Positions 25,376 through 34,637 of a stretch of 64,000 nt of DNA are shown here, in pieces (the first letter of the stretch is position 1; each line of letters begins with the position of its first letter). The notes below the pieces were generated by a model. That model had not been told where the DNA came from and made no database searches. It worked only from the letters and a program-made list of their open reading frames with translations. A program made the translations under genes and the position numbers. The DNA is from Deltaproteobacteria bacterium (lineage in GTDB: Bacteria > Myxococcota_A > UBA9160 > UBA4427): NCBI GenBank assembly GCA_029261855.1, contig JAJDAN010000026.1, forward strand, positions 79,797 to 143,796, given 5' to 3'.

Positions 25376-28243
25376 ATGCGCCGCCTCGAGAAGACCGACA
25401 AGCTGCTGCTCGCGACGTTGCTCCCGCTGCTGGCGGTCTGCTTCACACTCCACGTTCGAGAGATCGTCAGGACGGGCATCGCAGCCGCCCCGGTCTTCGT
25501 GGTTCCGGGGCCCGATGGCTACCCGCTCGTCGGAGGCCTGCGGCTCGAGCGGAAGATCACCTGGAACGGGCTCGAGCCCGGCGACCGGTTGATCGAGCTG
25601 GGGGACGCGGACCTACGCGGCGTCGGATACCTGCAATTCGATGGCGTCGCTTCGGAGCAGGCACGGGGTAGCGACCTGACCACCGCCCTCGTCTTCGAGC
25701 GCGACGGAGAACGCCGCACCACCGAGCTCCAGCTCCACCCCTACCGGGTGCCATGGTTCCGCGTACCACTGATCCTCAGCTGGGTCGGCGTGGCGACGCT
25801 GATCCTCTTGAGCAGTCCGGGCACTCTGCAGACGCGGCTACTCTTCGCGTCCTTCGCCTCGTTCTCCGTGCTGATGGCCTCGTTCATCGGTGGATCGCGG
25901 GTTCAATCGGTCGCCCACCAACTGGTCTTCCTGACGATGGGGCCGGTGTCCGTCGCACTGCTGGTGCGCTGGATCATCTCGTTCCCCGCGGAGGTCGCAG
26001 ACCGCGACCGTCCGTCCGTGTGGTGGTGCGCCGTCGCGTTGCTGCATCCGCTGGTGCGTGTCAGCTATGTGTTTGGCGGCCCGCTCCCTCCAGAATCGGT
26101 GCCGCCGCTGGCCATTGCCGTCGACGTGCTGATCTGTGCGGTCGTCACCGGGCTCCTGACCGCGAACTACCTGCGCGCGACTCCGATCGGGCGGCGCCGC
26201 GTGAAGTGGCTGCTCTACGCGCTCTATCTGTGCCTCGCTGTGTTCGTCGCCAGCGCGGCCCTGCCGGCACTCGGCCTGCCGATCCCGGCGACCGACTACC
26301 CGAGCCTGTTGACGTTCACCTTTCTGGCAGGGGTGCTCGTGCCGGCGGGCCTATATATCTCGACTCGCCGCTACGACTTGTTCGACATTGATCGCGCAAT
26401 CGCAATCACTGGAGGCCACACCCTCGCACTGCTCGCCGCGGTCGCGCTGGCGGTCGTGATGCGTCCCGCGTTGACACCGGCGTTCGTGTGGGCCGGGGCG
26501 AGTGAATCGGCGGCGCAGCTCGCCGCACCGCTGCTCTTTCTCGTATTCGTCCCGCCGCTAGGCAACCGGCTCACCCGAGCTTTCCGTGCGGTCTTCTACC
26601 CGGAGCGCACGCGCATCGAGCGAGATCTGGGCCTGCTGGTCTCGGACGTCGCGGAGTGTCGCGATACGCGCGATCTGCTCGAGCTGCTCGGACGTCGCCT
26701 GACCGCGATCCTACGGCCGGATGGCGCCTGGCTCTACACATCAGACGGAGAGCGTTGGGTCCCGCGAGTCTTCGAGGGCGATCCGCTGGGCCGACCGTTC
26801 AGGGCGGATTCCACCCTGGCACTCGTGCTCGAGCGCAACCCCGAACCGCTGCGGATCGGCACGCAGGCGGCTCGGGAGCGAATCGATCTGCCCTCCGCAG
26901 AAGAGGAAGCGCTGCGCATGCTGGGCGCCGACCTGGTGCTTCCCATTCGGCAGGGAAAGGACCTCGCGGCCTTCTGCGTGCTCGGCCCGAAGCGGTCGGG
27001 AGACATCTACACGGCAGGGGAGAGGGAGTTACTCGGTCGCGCCGCGGCTGTCGGCAGCGCCGAGCTCCGCCGCCTGGCAGATGTCGAGACGCTCGAGTAC
27101 GAGCGAGGGCGCACGCAGCGGCTCGAAGGCGAGAAGCGCGAGGCCGAAGAGGAAAACCTCGAGAAGACCCGCTTCCTCGCGGCCGCCAGCCACGATCTGC
27201 GCCAGCCACTTCATGCACTCGGTCTCTACGTCAAGATGCTCGACGAGCGCGTGGGCGAGCCGGAGGCCCGAGCGCTGCTGGCGAAGCTCGAAACCTCGGC
27301 CGACGCGCTTTCCGAAATGATGACCGAGCTGCTCGACCTTTCGCGTCTCGACGCCGGTGAGGTGCGCCCCGAGATCTCCGAATTCGATCTGGCACCCATG
27401 GTCCAGCGGCTCGTCGCCGACTTCGAGCCACAAGCCGTAGCGCGCGGCCTCGAGCTGCACGTAGAGATCATGAACGAACGCGTGCGCAGTGACCCGATGC
27501 TGCTCGCGCGCGTGGTCGGCAACTTGCTCGGCAATGCGGTGCGGTATACAGCCACTGGCTCGGTCCGTCTGTCGGTTCGTCGCAGTGGCGATCGGGTGGC
27601 GATCGAAGTCGCCGACACCGGGCCGGGCATCGCTGTCGAAGAGCAGCGGCGCATCTTCGACGCGTTCGTTCGCCTCGGCGACCGCAAGGCGGACGACGGG
27701 CTCGGTCTCGGGTTGTCGATCGTCGAGCGGTTGTGTCGACTGCTCGACCACGAGCTCGAGCTGCGCTCCGAGCCAGCCCGGGGGTCGGTGTTCCGCGTCG
27801 AGTTGCCCCGGGCCGAGGCGGCTGCAGGTTGGCTCGAGCCTGTGCGCAAGGAGCCCGGCGGCAACCTGACTGGACGCTTCGTTCTCGCGATCGACGACGA
27901 CCTCGCGGTGCTCGAGGCGATGCAGGGGGTCCTGCAGGACTGGGGCTGCGACGTGCTTCCGGCCACGTGCGTGGACGATGCACTCGAAGGAATCGACGCG
28001 CGAGGTCTCGTGCCGGAGCTCGTCGTGGCGGACTACCGGCTCGGCGGCGGTGAAACGGGGGTGAACGCGATCGCGGCGGTTCGCGCGCATGTGGGAAGCG
28101 ACGTACCGGCGGTGATCGTGACTGGAGAGAGCGCGCCAGACACGCGCGAGCACATCCGCGCATCGGGCCATCTCTTCCTGACGAAGCCGATTGCGCCTCA
28201 CCGCCTGCGTGCCGCCCTGGTCGAGCTGCTGCGCGACCGCTGA
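25376..28243 (+). CDS. Membrane hybrid sensor histidine kinase with PDZ, GAF and receiver domains
   Basis: A 955-residue sensor. In order: one N-terminal helix; a PDZ-like domain at about residues 35-120 (WNGLEPGDRLIELGDADLRG); seven to eight membrane helices at 125-400; a GAF-like domain at about 420-570; a coiled coil rich in Glu and Arg; HisKA with phospho-acceptor H606 in ASHDLRQPLH; HATPase with N and G boxes near 717-790 (NLLGNAVRY, DTGPGI); and a C-terminal receiver with phospho-acceptor D886. The kinase half resembles the RpfC/NahK type in which the receiver modulates output. A LuxR response regulator starts 46 bp downstream and is the likely partner. The signal sensed is unknown. Confidence 0.92.
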   Translation: MRRLEKTDKLLLATLLPLLAVCFTLHVREIVRTGIAAAPVFVVPGPDGYPLVGGLRLERKITWNGLEPGDRLIELGDADLRGVGYLQFDGVASEQARGSDLTTALVFERDGERRTTELQLHPYRVPWFRVPLILSWVGVATLILLSSPGTLQTRLLFASFASFSVLMASFIGGSRVQSVAHQLVFLTMGPVSVALLVRWIISFPAEVADRDRPSVWWCAVALLHPLVRVSYVFGGPLPPESVPPLAIAVDVLICAVVTGLLTANYLRATPIGRRRVKWLLYALYLCLAVFVASAALPALGLPIPATDYPSLLTFTFLAGVLVPAGLYISTRRYDLFDIDRAIAITGGHTLALLAAVALAVVMRPALTPAFVWAGASESAAQLAAPLLFLVFVPPLGNRLTRAFRAVFYPERTRIERDLGLLVSDVAECRDTRDLLELLGRRLTAILRPDGAWLYTSDGERWVPRVFEGDPLGRPFRADSTLALVLERNPEPLRIGTQAARERIDLPSAEEEALRMLGADLVLPIRQGKDLAAFCVLGPKRSGDIYTAGERELLGRAAAVGSAELRRLADVETLEYERGRTQRLEGEKREAEEENLEKTRFLAAASHDLRQPLHALGLYVKMLDERVGEPEARALLAKLETSADALSEMMTELLDLSRLDAGEVRPEISEFDLAPMVQRLVADFEPQAVARGLELHVEIMNERVRSDPMLLARVVGNLLGNAVRYTATGSVRLSVRRSGDRVAIEVADTGPGIAVEEQRRIFDAFVRLGDRKADDGLGLGLSIVERLCRLLDHELELRSEPARGSVFRVELPRAEAAAGWLEPVRKEPGGNLTGRFVLAIDDDLAVLEAMQGVLQDWGCDVLPATCVDDALEGIDARGLVPELVVADYRLGGGETGVNAIAAVRAHVGSDVPAVIVTGESAPDTREHIRASGHLFLTKPIAPHRLRAALVELLRDR

Positions 28244-28289
28244 AAGAACGGCTCCGAGGGGCAGGCTGCGCAGGTGGTAGACTAGGCGT

Positions 28290-28943
28290 ATGCGATTGCT
28301 TCTGTGCGACGACCACGCGATCTTCCGCGAGGGTCTGAAGACAATCCTGGCCGAGCTCCAGGCGGAGCTCCACGAGTCGAGCTCGACCGACGAGCTGCTG
28401 GCTGCGCTCGAGCAGGACGCGGATGTCGACGTCGTGCTGCTCGACCTGCGCATGCCCGGAACCGACGGCTTTGCCGCATTGCGCGAGCTGCGTTCCACCT
28501 ACCCCACCGTGCCTGTGGTGATCGTGTCCGCATCGGAAGACCCGGTCGAGGTGCGCCGGGCCATGGACGAAGGCGCTTCAGGCTTTATCCCGAAGTCGAG
28601 CGCACCCGACATCTTCCGCACGGCGCTGCAGCTGGTCCTGCAGGGGAGCGTCTATCTGCCGCCAGCGCTGCTTGCCAGCAGCGGCAGCGACGCAGCGAAG
28701 GCGCCCGCAGAGCTGCCGCGCCCGGGCCGCCGCTCCCCCGACGACGTTCTCACTCCGCGGCAGCGCGAGATCCTCGTCCTGATGTCGCGCGGTCTCACCA
28801 ACGCCGAAATCGGAAGCGCGCTCAGCATCGCTGAGCCCACTGTGAAGACCCACATCAGTGCCATCCTACAGGGGCTGAACGTCAGCAACCGCACCGAGGC
28901 TGCGCTGGTCATGCGCGAGCTGGGGCTCGACTCGGAGTCCTAG
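28290..28943 (+). CDS. NarL/LuxR-type response regulator
   Basis: A 217-residue DNA-binding regulator. The receiver domain occupies residues 1-120, with the acidic pair CDDHAIFREG at the start, phospho-acceptor D52 in LLDLRMPG, and the conserved Lys in FIPKSS. A linker rich in Pro and Ala leads to a LuxR-type HTH at about 150-212 (LTPRQREILVLMSRGLTNAE, VKTHISAILQGL). It follows the hybrid kinase by 46 bp and probably forms a two-component system with it. Its last 35 bp overlap the 3' end of the convergent dienelactone hydrolase gene. Target genes cannot be identified from the window. Confidence 0.93.
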   Translation: MRLLLCDDHAIFREGLKTILAELQAELHESSSTDELLAALEQDADVDVVLLDLRMPGTDGFAALRELRSTYPTVPVVIVSASEDPVEVRRAMDEGASGFIPKSSAPDIFRTALQLVLQGSVYLPPALLASSGSDAAKAPAELPRPGRRSPDDVLTPRQREILVLMSRGLTNAEIGSALSIAEPTVKTHISAILQGLNVSNRTEAALVMRELGLDSES

Positions 28944-29619
28944 CCGCCGCGAGACCCGCCAGCAGATCGCGTGTCGCGTCGATCCCCATGCGCGCGGCGT
29001 CTGCGTCGAAGGCCGGGCCCTCGTGGCTGAAGCCGTGCAAGAGGCCCGGATGCACGACGAAGTCGGCGTCGGCGTGGTCGGCGAACGCCGCGCGGATCTT
29101 TTCGATGGCTTCCGGCGGCGTGATCGGGTCGGCTTCTCCGAAGTGGAAGCGAAGCGGACACGCGATTTCCTTCGCCCGCTCGAGGAAGCCTTCCATGCGG
29201 CTGCCGTGCCACGTGACGACGCCGTCGAGCGCGCCTGCGCCCGCGGCGTGCAGCACCACCGGTCCCCCGAAGCAGATGCCGAGGCCCACCACCCGGCCGT
29301 TGCATCCGGCTCGCGTCCAATCGATGGCCGCACGCATCTCCGCGAAGCAGCGATCGCGTTCGAAGCCGCGCAAACGGTCGATGGCCGCGTCGTGGTCCGA
29401 ATACGGGACGACGCCGCCGCCCTCATGCCAGAAGGGGTCGGGCACGACGACCCGTGCGGCGTCCGCCAGGGTCGACAGGTCCCGGAGCAGGTCCGGGGCG
29501 GGCCCGAAGATCGAGGGGATGACGACGAGGCCCGGGAAGGCGCGCGCGTCCTCGGGTTCGAGCACGTGGACGGGGAGGGTGCCGTCGGCGACGGGCACCG
29601 CATCGATTCGCTGCTGCAT
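28909..29619 (-). CDS. Dienelactone hydrolase family protein
   Basis: A 236-residue alpha/beta hydrolase. The triad characteristic of dienelactone hydrolases is visible: nucleophile C116 in GICFGG, D164 in FGEADPIT, and H195 in LLHGFSH. In chlorocatechol pathways this enzyme hydrolyses dienelactone to maleylacetate, but many genomic members act on unknown lactones or esters, and no ring-cleavage genes are adjacent here. No signal peptide is present. It is convergent with the response regulator, sharing 35 bp at the 3' ends. Confidence 0.9.
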   Translation of the reverse strand: MQQRIDAVPVADGTLPVHVLEPEDARAFPGLVVIPSIFGPAPDLLRDLSTLADAARVVVPDPFWHEGGGVVPYSDHDAAIDRLRGFERDRCFAEMRAAIDWTRAGCNGRVVGLGICFGGPVVLHAAGAGALDGVVTWHGSRMEGFLERAKEIACPLRFHFGEADPITPPEAIEKIRAAFADHADADFVVHPGLLHGFSHEGPAFDADAARMGIDATRDLLAGLAAARTPSRAPARA

Positions 29620-29702
29620 GCTGCGAGCCTAGCCCCGGCTCGAGCGTACGACCTCCCACTCTTCCGGGATCAGCCCCACCTCGATCTGCCTGTATCCCGG
29701 TC

Positions 29703-30884
29703 TCACAGCGGCTCGCCGCCTTCGTTCAGGATGTCGAGATAGGCCCCGTACACGAACACGCGGTTTCGTCGCTGGCCCGTCAGCTCGCGTGCGATTCCCA
29801 GGTCCATCAAGGCCTGCATCGCCTTCGAGGCCGTTGGGAAGCTCATCCCCGTCTGCTCGCTGAGCCCTCCCAGGTTGCCGACGGGCCGTTCGCGCAGCGC
29901 CGCCAACAGACGGAGCGCGCTCGTCGCGCCCCTGCCCGCGGACCGCGTGCGCTGGGTGTCGGTCTCGAACAGCGCCGCCAGCCGCTGCGCGGTATCGACG
30001 GCGCCCTGTGCGGTCTGCTCGACACCTTCGAGGAAGAACTCGATCCAGGCCTCCCAGTCGCCGCGGCTCCGGACGCCGTCGAGGCGATCGTAGTAGACGC
30101 TTCGGTGTTGCTTCAGGTAGAGGCTCAGGTAGAGGAGCGGCTGATGGAGGATGCCGCCTTCGTGCAGCAGTAGCGCGATCAGTAGCCGTCCGAGGCGACC
30201 GTTGCCGTCCAGGAAGGGGTGGATCGTCTCGAACTGCACATGAGCGAGCGCGGCCTGGATGAGGGTCGGCATCTGCTCGAGGGCGCCGCCTTGCGGGGAC
30301 TTGCCGTGCAGGAACGCCTCGAGCGCGGCCATGCAGGGCTCGACCTCGGCGGGGGGCGGCGGGACGAAGTGTGCGTTGCCGGGGCGGGTGCCGCCGATCC
30401 AGTTCTGGGTGGTGCGGAACTCGCCCGGCGATTTCTGACTGCCGCGCGCGCCGGCCAGCAACCGGGCGTGCATCTCGCGAAGCAGGCGGTTGCTGAGGGG
30501 GAAACCGCCGCGAAGGCGAGCCATGCCGTGGTCGAGGGCGGCCACGTAGTTCGAGACTTCCACCACGTCGTCGACTGGAACGCCGGGCAGCTCGTCCAGC
30601 TCGAAGAGCAGCAGGTCGGAGAGGGACGACTGGGTGCCCTCGATCTGGGACGACAGCACGGCTTCGCGGCGCACGTAGGCGTAGAGGAAGAGCTGGGGAT
30701 CCGGCAGCAGCATCCCGACGCTGTCCAGCCGGCCTACCGCCACGGTCGCGCGCTCGAGGAGCGCTTGCCGGCCGCCTCCGAGATCGAGCGGCGGGGCTGG
30801 CGGGAGCGGGGCCGGCACGAAGGCCCGGACGACCTCGCCTGCGACCTCGAACTTCCCGTACTCGCCGGTCCGGTCACGATCCAT
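29703..30884 (-). CDS. Fic family AMP-transferase with C-terminal winged-helix domain
   Basis: A 393-residue Fic-domain protein, which transfers AMP (or another nucleotide moiety) from ATP to a hydroxyl side chain of a target protein. The active loop HPFLDGNGRLGR starts at H222 and matches the HPFx(D/E)GNGRxxR motif. The autoinhibitory motif (S/T)xxxE(G/N) is present N-terminally as S78-SQI-E82-G83, placing it in class II. Residues after about 310 form a winged-helix-like domain (GNLGGLSEQTGMSFPTASKA), common in DNA-linked Fic proteins. No antitoxin gene is adjacent, which fits built-in inhibition. Repeats and an inverted repeat just upstream suggest self-regulation. Confidence 0.93.
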   Translation of the reverse strand: MDRDRTGEYGKFEVAGEVVRAFVPAPLPPAPPLDLGGGRQALLERATVAVGRLDSVGMLLPDPQLFLYAYVRREAVLSSQIEGTQSSLSDLLLFELDELPGVPVDDVVEVSNYVAALDHGMARLRGGFPLSNRLLREMHARLLAGARGSQKSPGEFRTTQNWIGGTRPGNAHFVPPPPAEVEPCMAALEAFLHGKSPQGGALEQMPTLIQAALAHVQFETIHPFLDGNGRLGRLLIALLLHEGGILHQPLLYLSLYLKQHRSVYYDRLDGVRSRGDWEAWIEFFLEGVEQTAQGAVDTAQRLAALFETDTQRTRSAGRGATSALRLLAALRERPVGNLGGLSEQTGMSFPTASKAMQALMDLGIARELTGQRRNRVFVYGAYLDILNEGGEPL

Positions 30885-30896
30885 TCGGAGAGACCT

Positions 30897-30932
30897 TTGA
30901 ACGAGAGATCGTTGAACGAGAGATCTTTGAAT
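30897..30932. repeat. Short tandem repeat upstream of the Fic gene
   Basis: A 15-bp unit beginning TTGAACGAGAGATC occurs twice in full (30897 and 30912) and continues as TTGAATAG from 30927. It lies 13-48 bases upstream of the Fic start, in the expected leader or promoter. It may be a regulator binding array or replication slippage. Confidence 0.6.
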
Positions 30933-30946
30933 AGGGACGGGGACTA

Positions 30947-30979
30947 TTAAAGAGACTGGCCGCTATCTTTAACAAAGAT
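30947..30979. promoter_or_regulatory. AT-rich nested inverted repeats, likely Fic promoter/operator
   Basis: ATCTTT-AAC-AAAGAT (30965-30979) is a perfect inverted repeat, and TTAAAGA (30947-30953) pairs with TCTTTAA (30966-30972) as a second, nested one. Both stand out in otherwise GC-rich DNA, 63-95 bases upstream of the Fic start. A dimeric winged-helix or other repressor could bind here; the Fic protein's own C-terminal domain is a candidate. Confidence 0.5.
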
Positions 30980-31130
30980 CGCCACGAAGCGCCCGCATCG
31001 GATCGCGCCACTTGTGGTCGACGACGATTTCTGGAGGGCCATGCCGGGGTCGCCCCCGATCGAAGAGAACTACGGCGCTCTCTTCCGCGGCTCCGCCTGT
31101 ACCGCGGCGATGGCCGATGCGGGGCTGGCT

Positions 31131-31658
31131 TCAGGCTGCAGCCAGGCGCTCGCGCCACGGTCGCGAGATGTCCGCCAGGACATTCGGATGATCGAGGATC
31201 GCGTCCCAGGTCGGCGCGCATCCGACACGGGTCGCAGCCGTCTCACGTGCCGAGACGACGGCCTCCGCGAGATCCGCGCAGGCATCGGATGCGATGCCGA
31301 GCTCGTCGACGAGGAAGCCGCGGAAGCGCAGGGGGATCTGCCGCAGTTCGGGCAGCGCCGACATCAGTGCGCCGGAACGCCGGGTCGCCGCAGTGAAGTC
31401 GACGTCCCCGTTCGCGTCGATGATCTCGTCGAGCAGTCGCACCGCCCGACCGTCGACGCCGACGGACGCGAAGAGCCGCTGCATCGCCGCGCCCGGCGAC
31501 GGGAAGCGCTCGTCCATGCAGACCTCGATGAAGCGGTGGACGCGGCGCGGGCACAGTCCGTCCGGCAGGCACAGCTTGCCGCCCTCGTCGATCTCCACCC
31601 CCGAGCCGACGAAGGACCCCATCACCCGGTTCGTGATCGTTCGAAGCAGTCGATTCAT
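31131..31658 (-). CDS. Hypothetical protein of unknown family (175 aa)
   Basis: I do not recognise this family. The product is a 175-residue soluble protein, mostly helical by composition, with no signal peptide and no obvious catalytic motif. Cys residues occur in KLCLPDGLCPRR (two, six apart) and later singly, but do not form a standard metal site. The ATG at 31658 gives a basic N-terminus (MNRLLRTITNRVMG). The gene stands alone between the Fic promoter region and the divergent BVMO operon, 128 bp away. Codon use matches the neighbours, which supports it being real. Confidence 0.62.
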   Translation of the reverse strand: MNRLLRTITNRVMGSFVGSGVEIDEGGKLCLPDGLCPRRVHRFIEVCMDERFPSPGAAMQRLFASVGVDGRAVRLLDEIIDANGDVDFTAATRRSGALMSALPELRQIPLRFRGFLVDELGIASDACADLAEAVVSARETAATRVGCAPTWDAILDHPNVLADISRPWRERLAAA

Positions 31659-31786
31659 GGCGGCAGAGCCTACCCCGGGCGCGGCGCCGCCCCGGCGGAA
31701 AGCGCCAGACCCGCTCGCTGCGCGAGTCTGATCCCCGCCGGGGGATCCGGAATGGGCTACCCAGTAGGCCGACCTCGAGGCCCTGG

Positions 31787-33421
31787 ATGAGTTCGTACGA
31801 CGTCGTCATCGTTGGCGCCGGCTTCGCCGGCATGTACTCCCTCCATCGTCTACGCGAGCAGGGCCTTCGGGTGCGTGTGCTCGAAGCCGGCAACGACGTG
31901 GGCGGCACCTGGTACTGGAATCGCTATCCCGGTGCGCGCTGCGACGTCGCGAGCATCGAGTATTCCTACAGCTTCTCGCGCGAGCTCGAGCAGGACTGGG
32001 ACTGGACCGAGGTCACTGCCGCCCAGCCCGAGATCCTGCGCTACGCGAACCACGTCGCCGACCGCTTCGACCTGCGGCGCGACATCCAGTTCGACACGCG
32101 CGTTTCCTCAGCCCACTACGTGGGCGGCAGCGACGTGGACGACGGCGAAGACGACGAGAGCCCGTACTGGAAGCTGACCACCGACACGGGAGAGGTGATC
32201 GATGCGCGCTTCTGCATCATGGCCACCGGCTGCCTCTCGACTCCGAACACACCGCCCATCGCGGGCGCCGAGGACTTCGCGGGCGACGTCTATCACACGG
32301 GCCAATGGCCCCACGAAGGTGTCGACTTTTCCGGGATTCGCGTCGGCATCATCGGGACGGGCTCGTCGGGCATCCAGGCGATTCCGGTGATCGCCGCGCA
32401 GGCGCAACACCTCACGGTCTTCCAGCGCACCCCCAACTACACCATGCCGGCCCACAACCGACCGCTTTGCGACGAGGACCGCCGCAAGGCGAAGGCCGGC
32501 TACGAAGGCATCCGCCGTCTCCAGCGCGAATCGATACCGGGCTTCGTGTTCGGCTTCGGCGGGTCCGGCTTCATCATTCCCACACAGGCGATCCTCGAGA
32601 GCACGCCGGAAGAACGCGAGGCCGCCCTGGAAGACGAGGGCTTCGTCGCGATCCGCCGCTACTTCGACGTCCAGTCGGACCCGACCGCCAACGAGCTGGC
32701 GTGCGACATGTATCGCGAGCTCGTCTCCCGCATCGTCCACGACCCGGACACCGCCGAAGGCCTGATGCCCCGGGGCTACCCGATGGGCTGCAAGCGACCC
32801 GTCGTGGACATCGGATACTTCGAGACCTTCAACCGCGACAACGTGACCCTGGTGGACCTTCGCCGCGGGGGCATCGAGCGGATCACGGCCGGGGGCGTCG
32901 AGACCGCCCAGGGCGAGTTCGCCCTCGACGCCTTGATCTACGCCACGGGCTTCGACGCCATGACGGGTACGCTGCTGCGCATCGACATCCGGGGACGCGA
33001 AGGAGTCCCGCTTTCGGAACGCTGGGAAGCCGGGCCGCGCAGCTACCTGGGACTGCAGGTGCACGGCTTCCCGAACCTGTTCACGATCACCGGGCCCGGC
33101 AGCCCGTCGGTGCTCAGCAACATGCTCGTGTCCATCGAGCAGCACGTGGACTGGATCGCGGACTGCATCGCGCACCTGGATGCCAACGATCTCGCGAGCA
33201 TCGAAGCGACGGCAGCCGCCGAAGACGCGTGGATCGCGCACGTCAACGAAGTCGCCGACGGAACGATGCTGACGGCCCCGTCGTGCAATTCCTGGTACCT
33301 GGGCGCGAACATCCCCGGCAAGCCGCGCATCTTCATGCCCTACGTCGGGGGCGTCGCGGAGTACCGGCGCCGCTGTGACGAGATCGTGGCCGCAGGCTAC
33401 GAAGGCTTCAGCCTCCAATGA
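31787..33421 (+). CDS. Flavin-dependent Baeyer-Villiger monooxygenase (intact)
   Basis: A full-length, 544-residue type I BVMO that converts a ketone to an ester or lactone using FAD, NADPH and O2. The FAD-binding motif is G10-A-G12-FA-G15, the BVMO fingerprint F164-AGDVYHTGQWP is present, and the NADP motif GIIGTGSSGIQ follows. The C-terminus carries the usual NIPGKPRIFMPYVGG segment and ends properly. Cyclohexanone and cyclopentadecanone monooxygenases are typical relatives. It heads an operon with a CoA-transferase, an LLM oxidoreductase and another CoA-transferase, so it probably opens a cyclic ketone whose acid product is then activated. It is the intact relative of the remnant at 21749. 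Confidence 0.95.
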   Translation: MSSYDVVIVGAGFAGMYSLHRLREQGLRVRVLEAGNDVGGTWYWNRYPGARCDVASIEYSYSFSRELEQDWDWTEVTAAQPEILRYANHVADRFDLRRDIQFDTRVSSAHYVGGSDVDDGEDDESPYWKLTTDTGEVIDARFCIMATGCLSTPNTPPIAGAEDFAGDVYHTGQWPHEGVDFSGIRVGIIGTGSSGIQAIPVIAAQAQHLTVFQRTPNYTMPAHNRPLCDEDRRKAKAGYEGIRRLQRESIPGFVFGFGGSGFIIPTQAILESTPEEREAALEDEGFVAIRRYFDVQSDPTANELACDMYRELVSRIVHDPDTAEGLMPRGYPMGCKRPVVDIGYFETFNRDNVTLVDLRRGGIERITAGGVETAQGEFALDALIYATGFDAMTGTLLRIDIRGREGVPLSERWEAGPRSYLGLQVHGFPNLFTITGPGSPSVLSNMLVSIEQHVDWIADCIAHLDANDLASIEATAAAEDAWIAHVNEVADGTMLTAPSCNSWYLGANIPGKPRIFMPYVGGVAEYRRRCDEIVAAGYEGFSLQ

Positions 33422-33437
33422 CCCCGCGATGCGCGCG

Positions 33438-34637
33438 ATGAGCGGACCGCTCTCGGGCATCCGCGTGGTGGACTTCTCTGCGGTGGTCTCCGGGCCCCTG
33501 GCGACGATGATCCTCGCCGATCAGGGAGCGGACGTCATCAAGGTGGAGGCGCCGGAACGCGCGGACCTGCTGCGCCGCGAGTGGTACTCGCGCGGCGGCT
33601 TGACGTCGCTGTTCGCGAACGTCAACCGGGGCAAGCGCAGCATCGTACTCGATCTCCGCACCGACTCGGGGCTCGAAGCCGCGCACGCGCTCTGCCGGCG
33701 AGCCGACGTCGTCGTCGAGAATTTTCGCCCGGGCGTCGCCGAGCGCCTCGAGATCGGGCCCGACGACCTGCACGCCATCAACCCGAAGCTCGTCTACTGC
33801 CGTGTCAGCGGCTACGGCCAGACCGGGCCGTGGTCCGGCCGAAGGGCCTACGACCCCGTCGCCCAGGCGTTGACCGGCTATGTCGCGATCCAGAAGAACC
33901 CCGAGGTGCCGATCCCGGACCTGGTGCGCAACATCGTGGTCGACAAGGCCGCGTCGTACACCGCCGCCCAGGCCATCACCGCAGCCCTGCTGGCGCGGGA
34001 ACTCGGGCGAGGCGGAGAGGCCGGCAAGGGCCAGACCATCTCCGTCTCCCTGCTGGACGCCGGACTCGCGTTCTTCTGGCCCGACGGCATGATGAAGCAC
34101 ACCTTTCTCGGCGACGGAATCCGCGAGGGACCGGCGCTCTACGACCGCTATCGCCTCACCGAGACCCAGGACGGGCACATCGTGATGTGGGCGGGCGGCG
34201 ACAACGAATGGCACGCGGTCTTCGAGGCGCTCGACCGTCCCGAGCTGTGCCAGGACGAACGATTCGCAACGGGTCGGGCGCGCGCGGACCACGGCGAAGA
34301 GCTGGGACTCATCCTCTACAACGAATTCCGGAAGTGGACGACGGACGAGATCGTCAAGCGCATGGAAGCCGCGGAAGCGCCTTGCGCGCCCGTGCTCGGC
34401 CTGGACGAGATCCCCGACAACCCCCAGCTGCAGCACAACGAGACGATCTACGAGGTCGAGCACCAAAGTGCCGGTCGCATGTTGCAGTGCCGACCCGCCC
34501 CGCGCTTTTCCCGCAGCCGGGCCGAAACAGGAGCGATCGCTCCGCTCGTCGGAGAGCACACCGACGAGGTCCTGGCCGAGATCGGCTTCTCCCCCGAGCA
34601 GATCGCGGCGATGCGGGAGCAGGGCGCGACCCGGTGA
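33438..34637 (+). CDS. Family III CoA-transferase (CaiB/BaiF), first of a pair
   Basis: A single-domain CaiB/BaiF enzyme of about 399 residues. It starts GPLSGIRVVDFSAVVSGPLA, includes VNRGKRSIVLDL and the acceptor-loop YGQTGPW, and has a candidate catalytic Asp in NIVVDKAASYTAAQ, before the TGKGQ-equivalent KGQTISVSLLD. ATG 33438 begins the domain; ATG 33429 is also possible and in-frame codons further upstream overlap the BVMO. Its stop overlaps the LLM gene by GTGA. Over nearly its full length it resembles the enzyme at 35716 (both contain FFWPDGMM), so the two are recent paralogues flanking an oxidoreductase. Likely role: loading CoA onto an acid derived from the BVMO product. Confidence 0.92.
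   Translation: MSGPLSGIRVVDFSAVVSGPLATMILADQGADVIKVEAPERADLLRREWYSRGGLTSLFANVNRGKRSIVLDLRTDSGLEAAHALCRRADVVVENFRPGVAERLEIGPDDLHAINPKLVYCRVSGYGQTGPWSGRRAYDPVAQALTGYVAIQKNPEVPIPDLVRNIVVDKAASYTAAQAITAALLARELGRGGEAGKGQTISVSLLDAGLAFFWPDGMMKHTFLGDGIREGPALYDRYRLTETQDGHIVMWAGGDNEWHAVFEALDRPELCQDERFATGRARADHGEELGLILYNEFRKWTTDEIVKRMEAAEAPCAPVLGLDEIPDNPQLQHNETIYEVEHQSAGRMLQCRPAPRFSRSRAETGAIAPLVGEHTDEVLAEIGFSPEQIAAMREQGATR

Noticed and set aside
27029..28498. 489-codon minus-strand ORF opposite the sensor kinase and regulator
   Set aside because: Ser/Arg-rich translation with no motifs, fully overlapping genes with intact H, N, G and D residues.
29703..30884. Fic protein as part of a Fic/antitoxin two-gene module
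   Set aside because: No small antitoxin gene lies upstream or downstream, and the inhibitory motif is inside the protein (S78 to G83).
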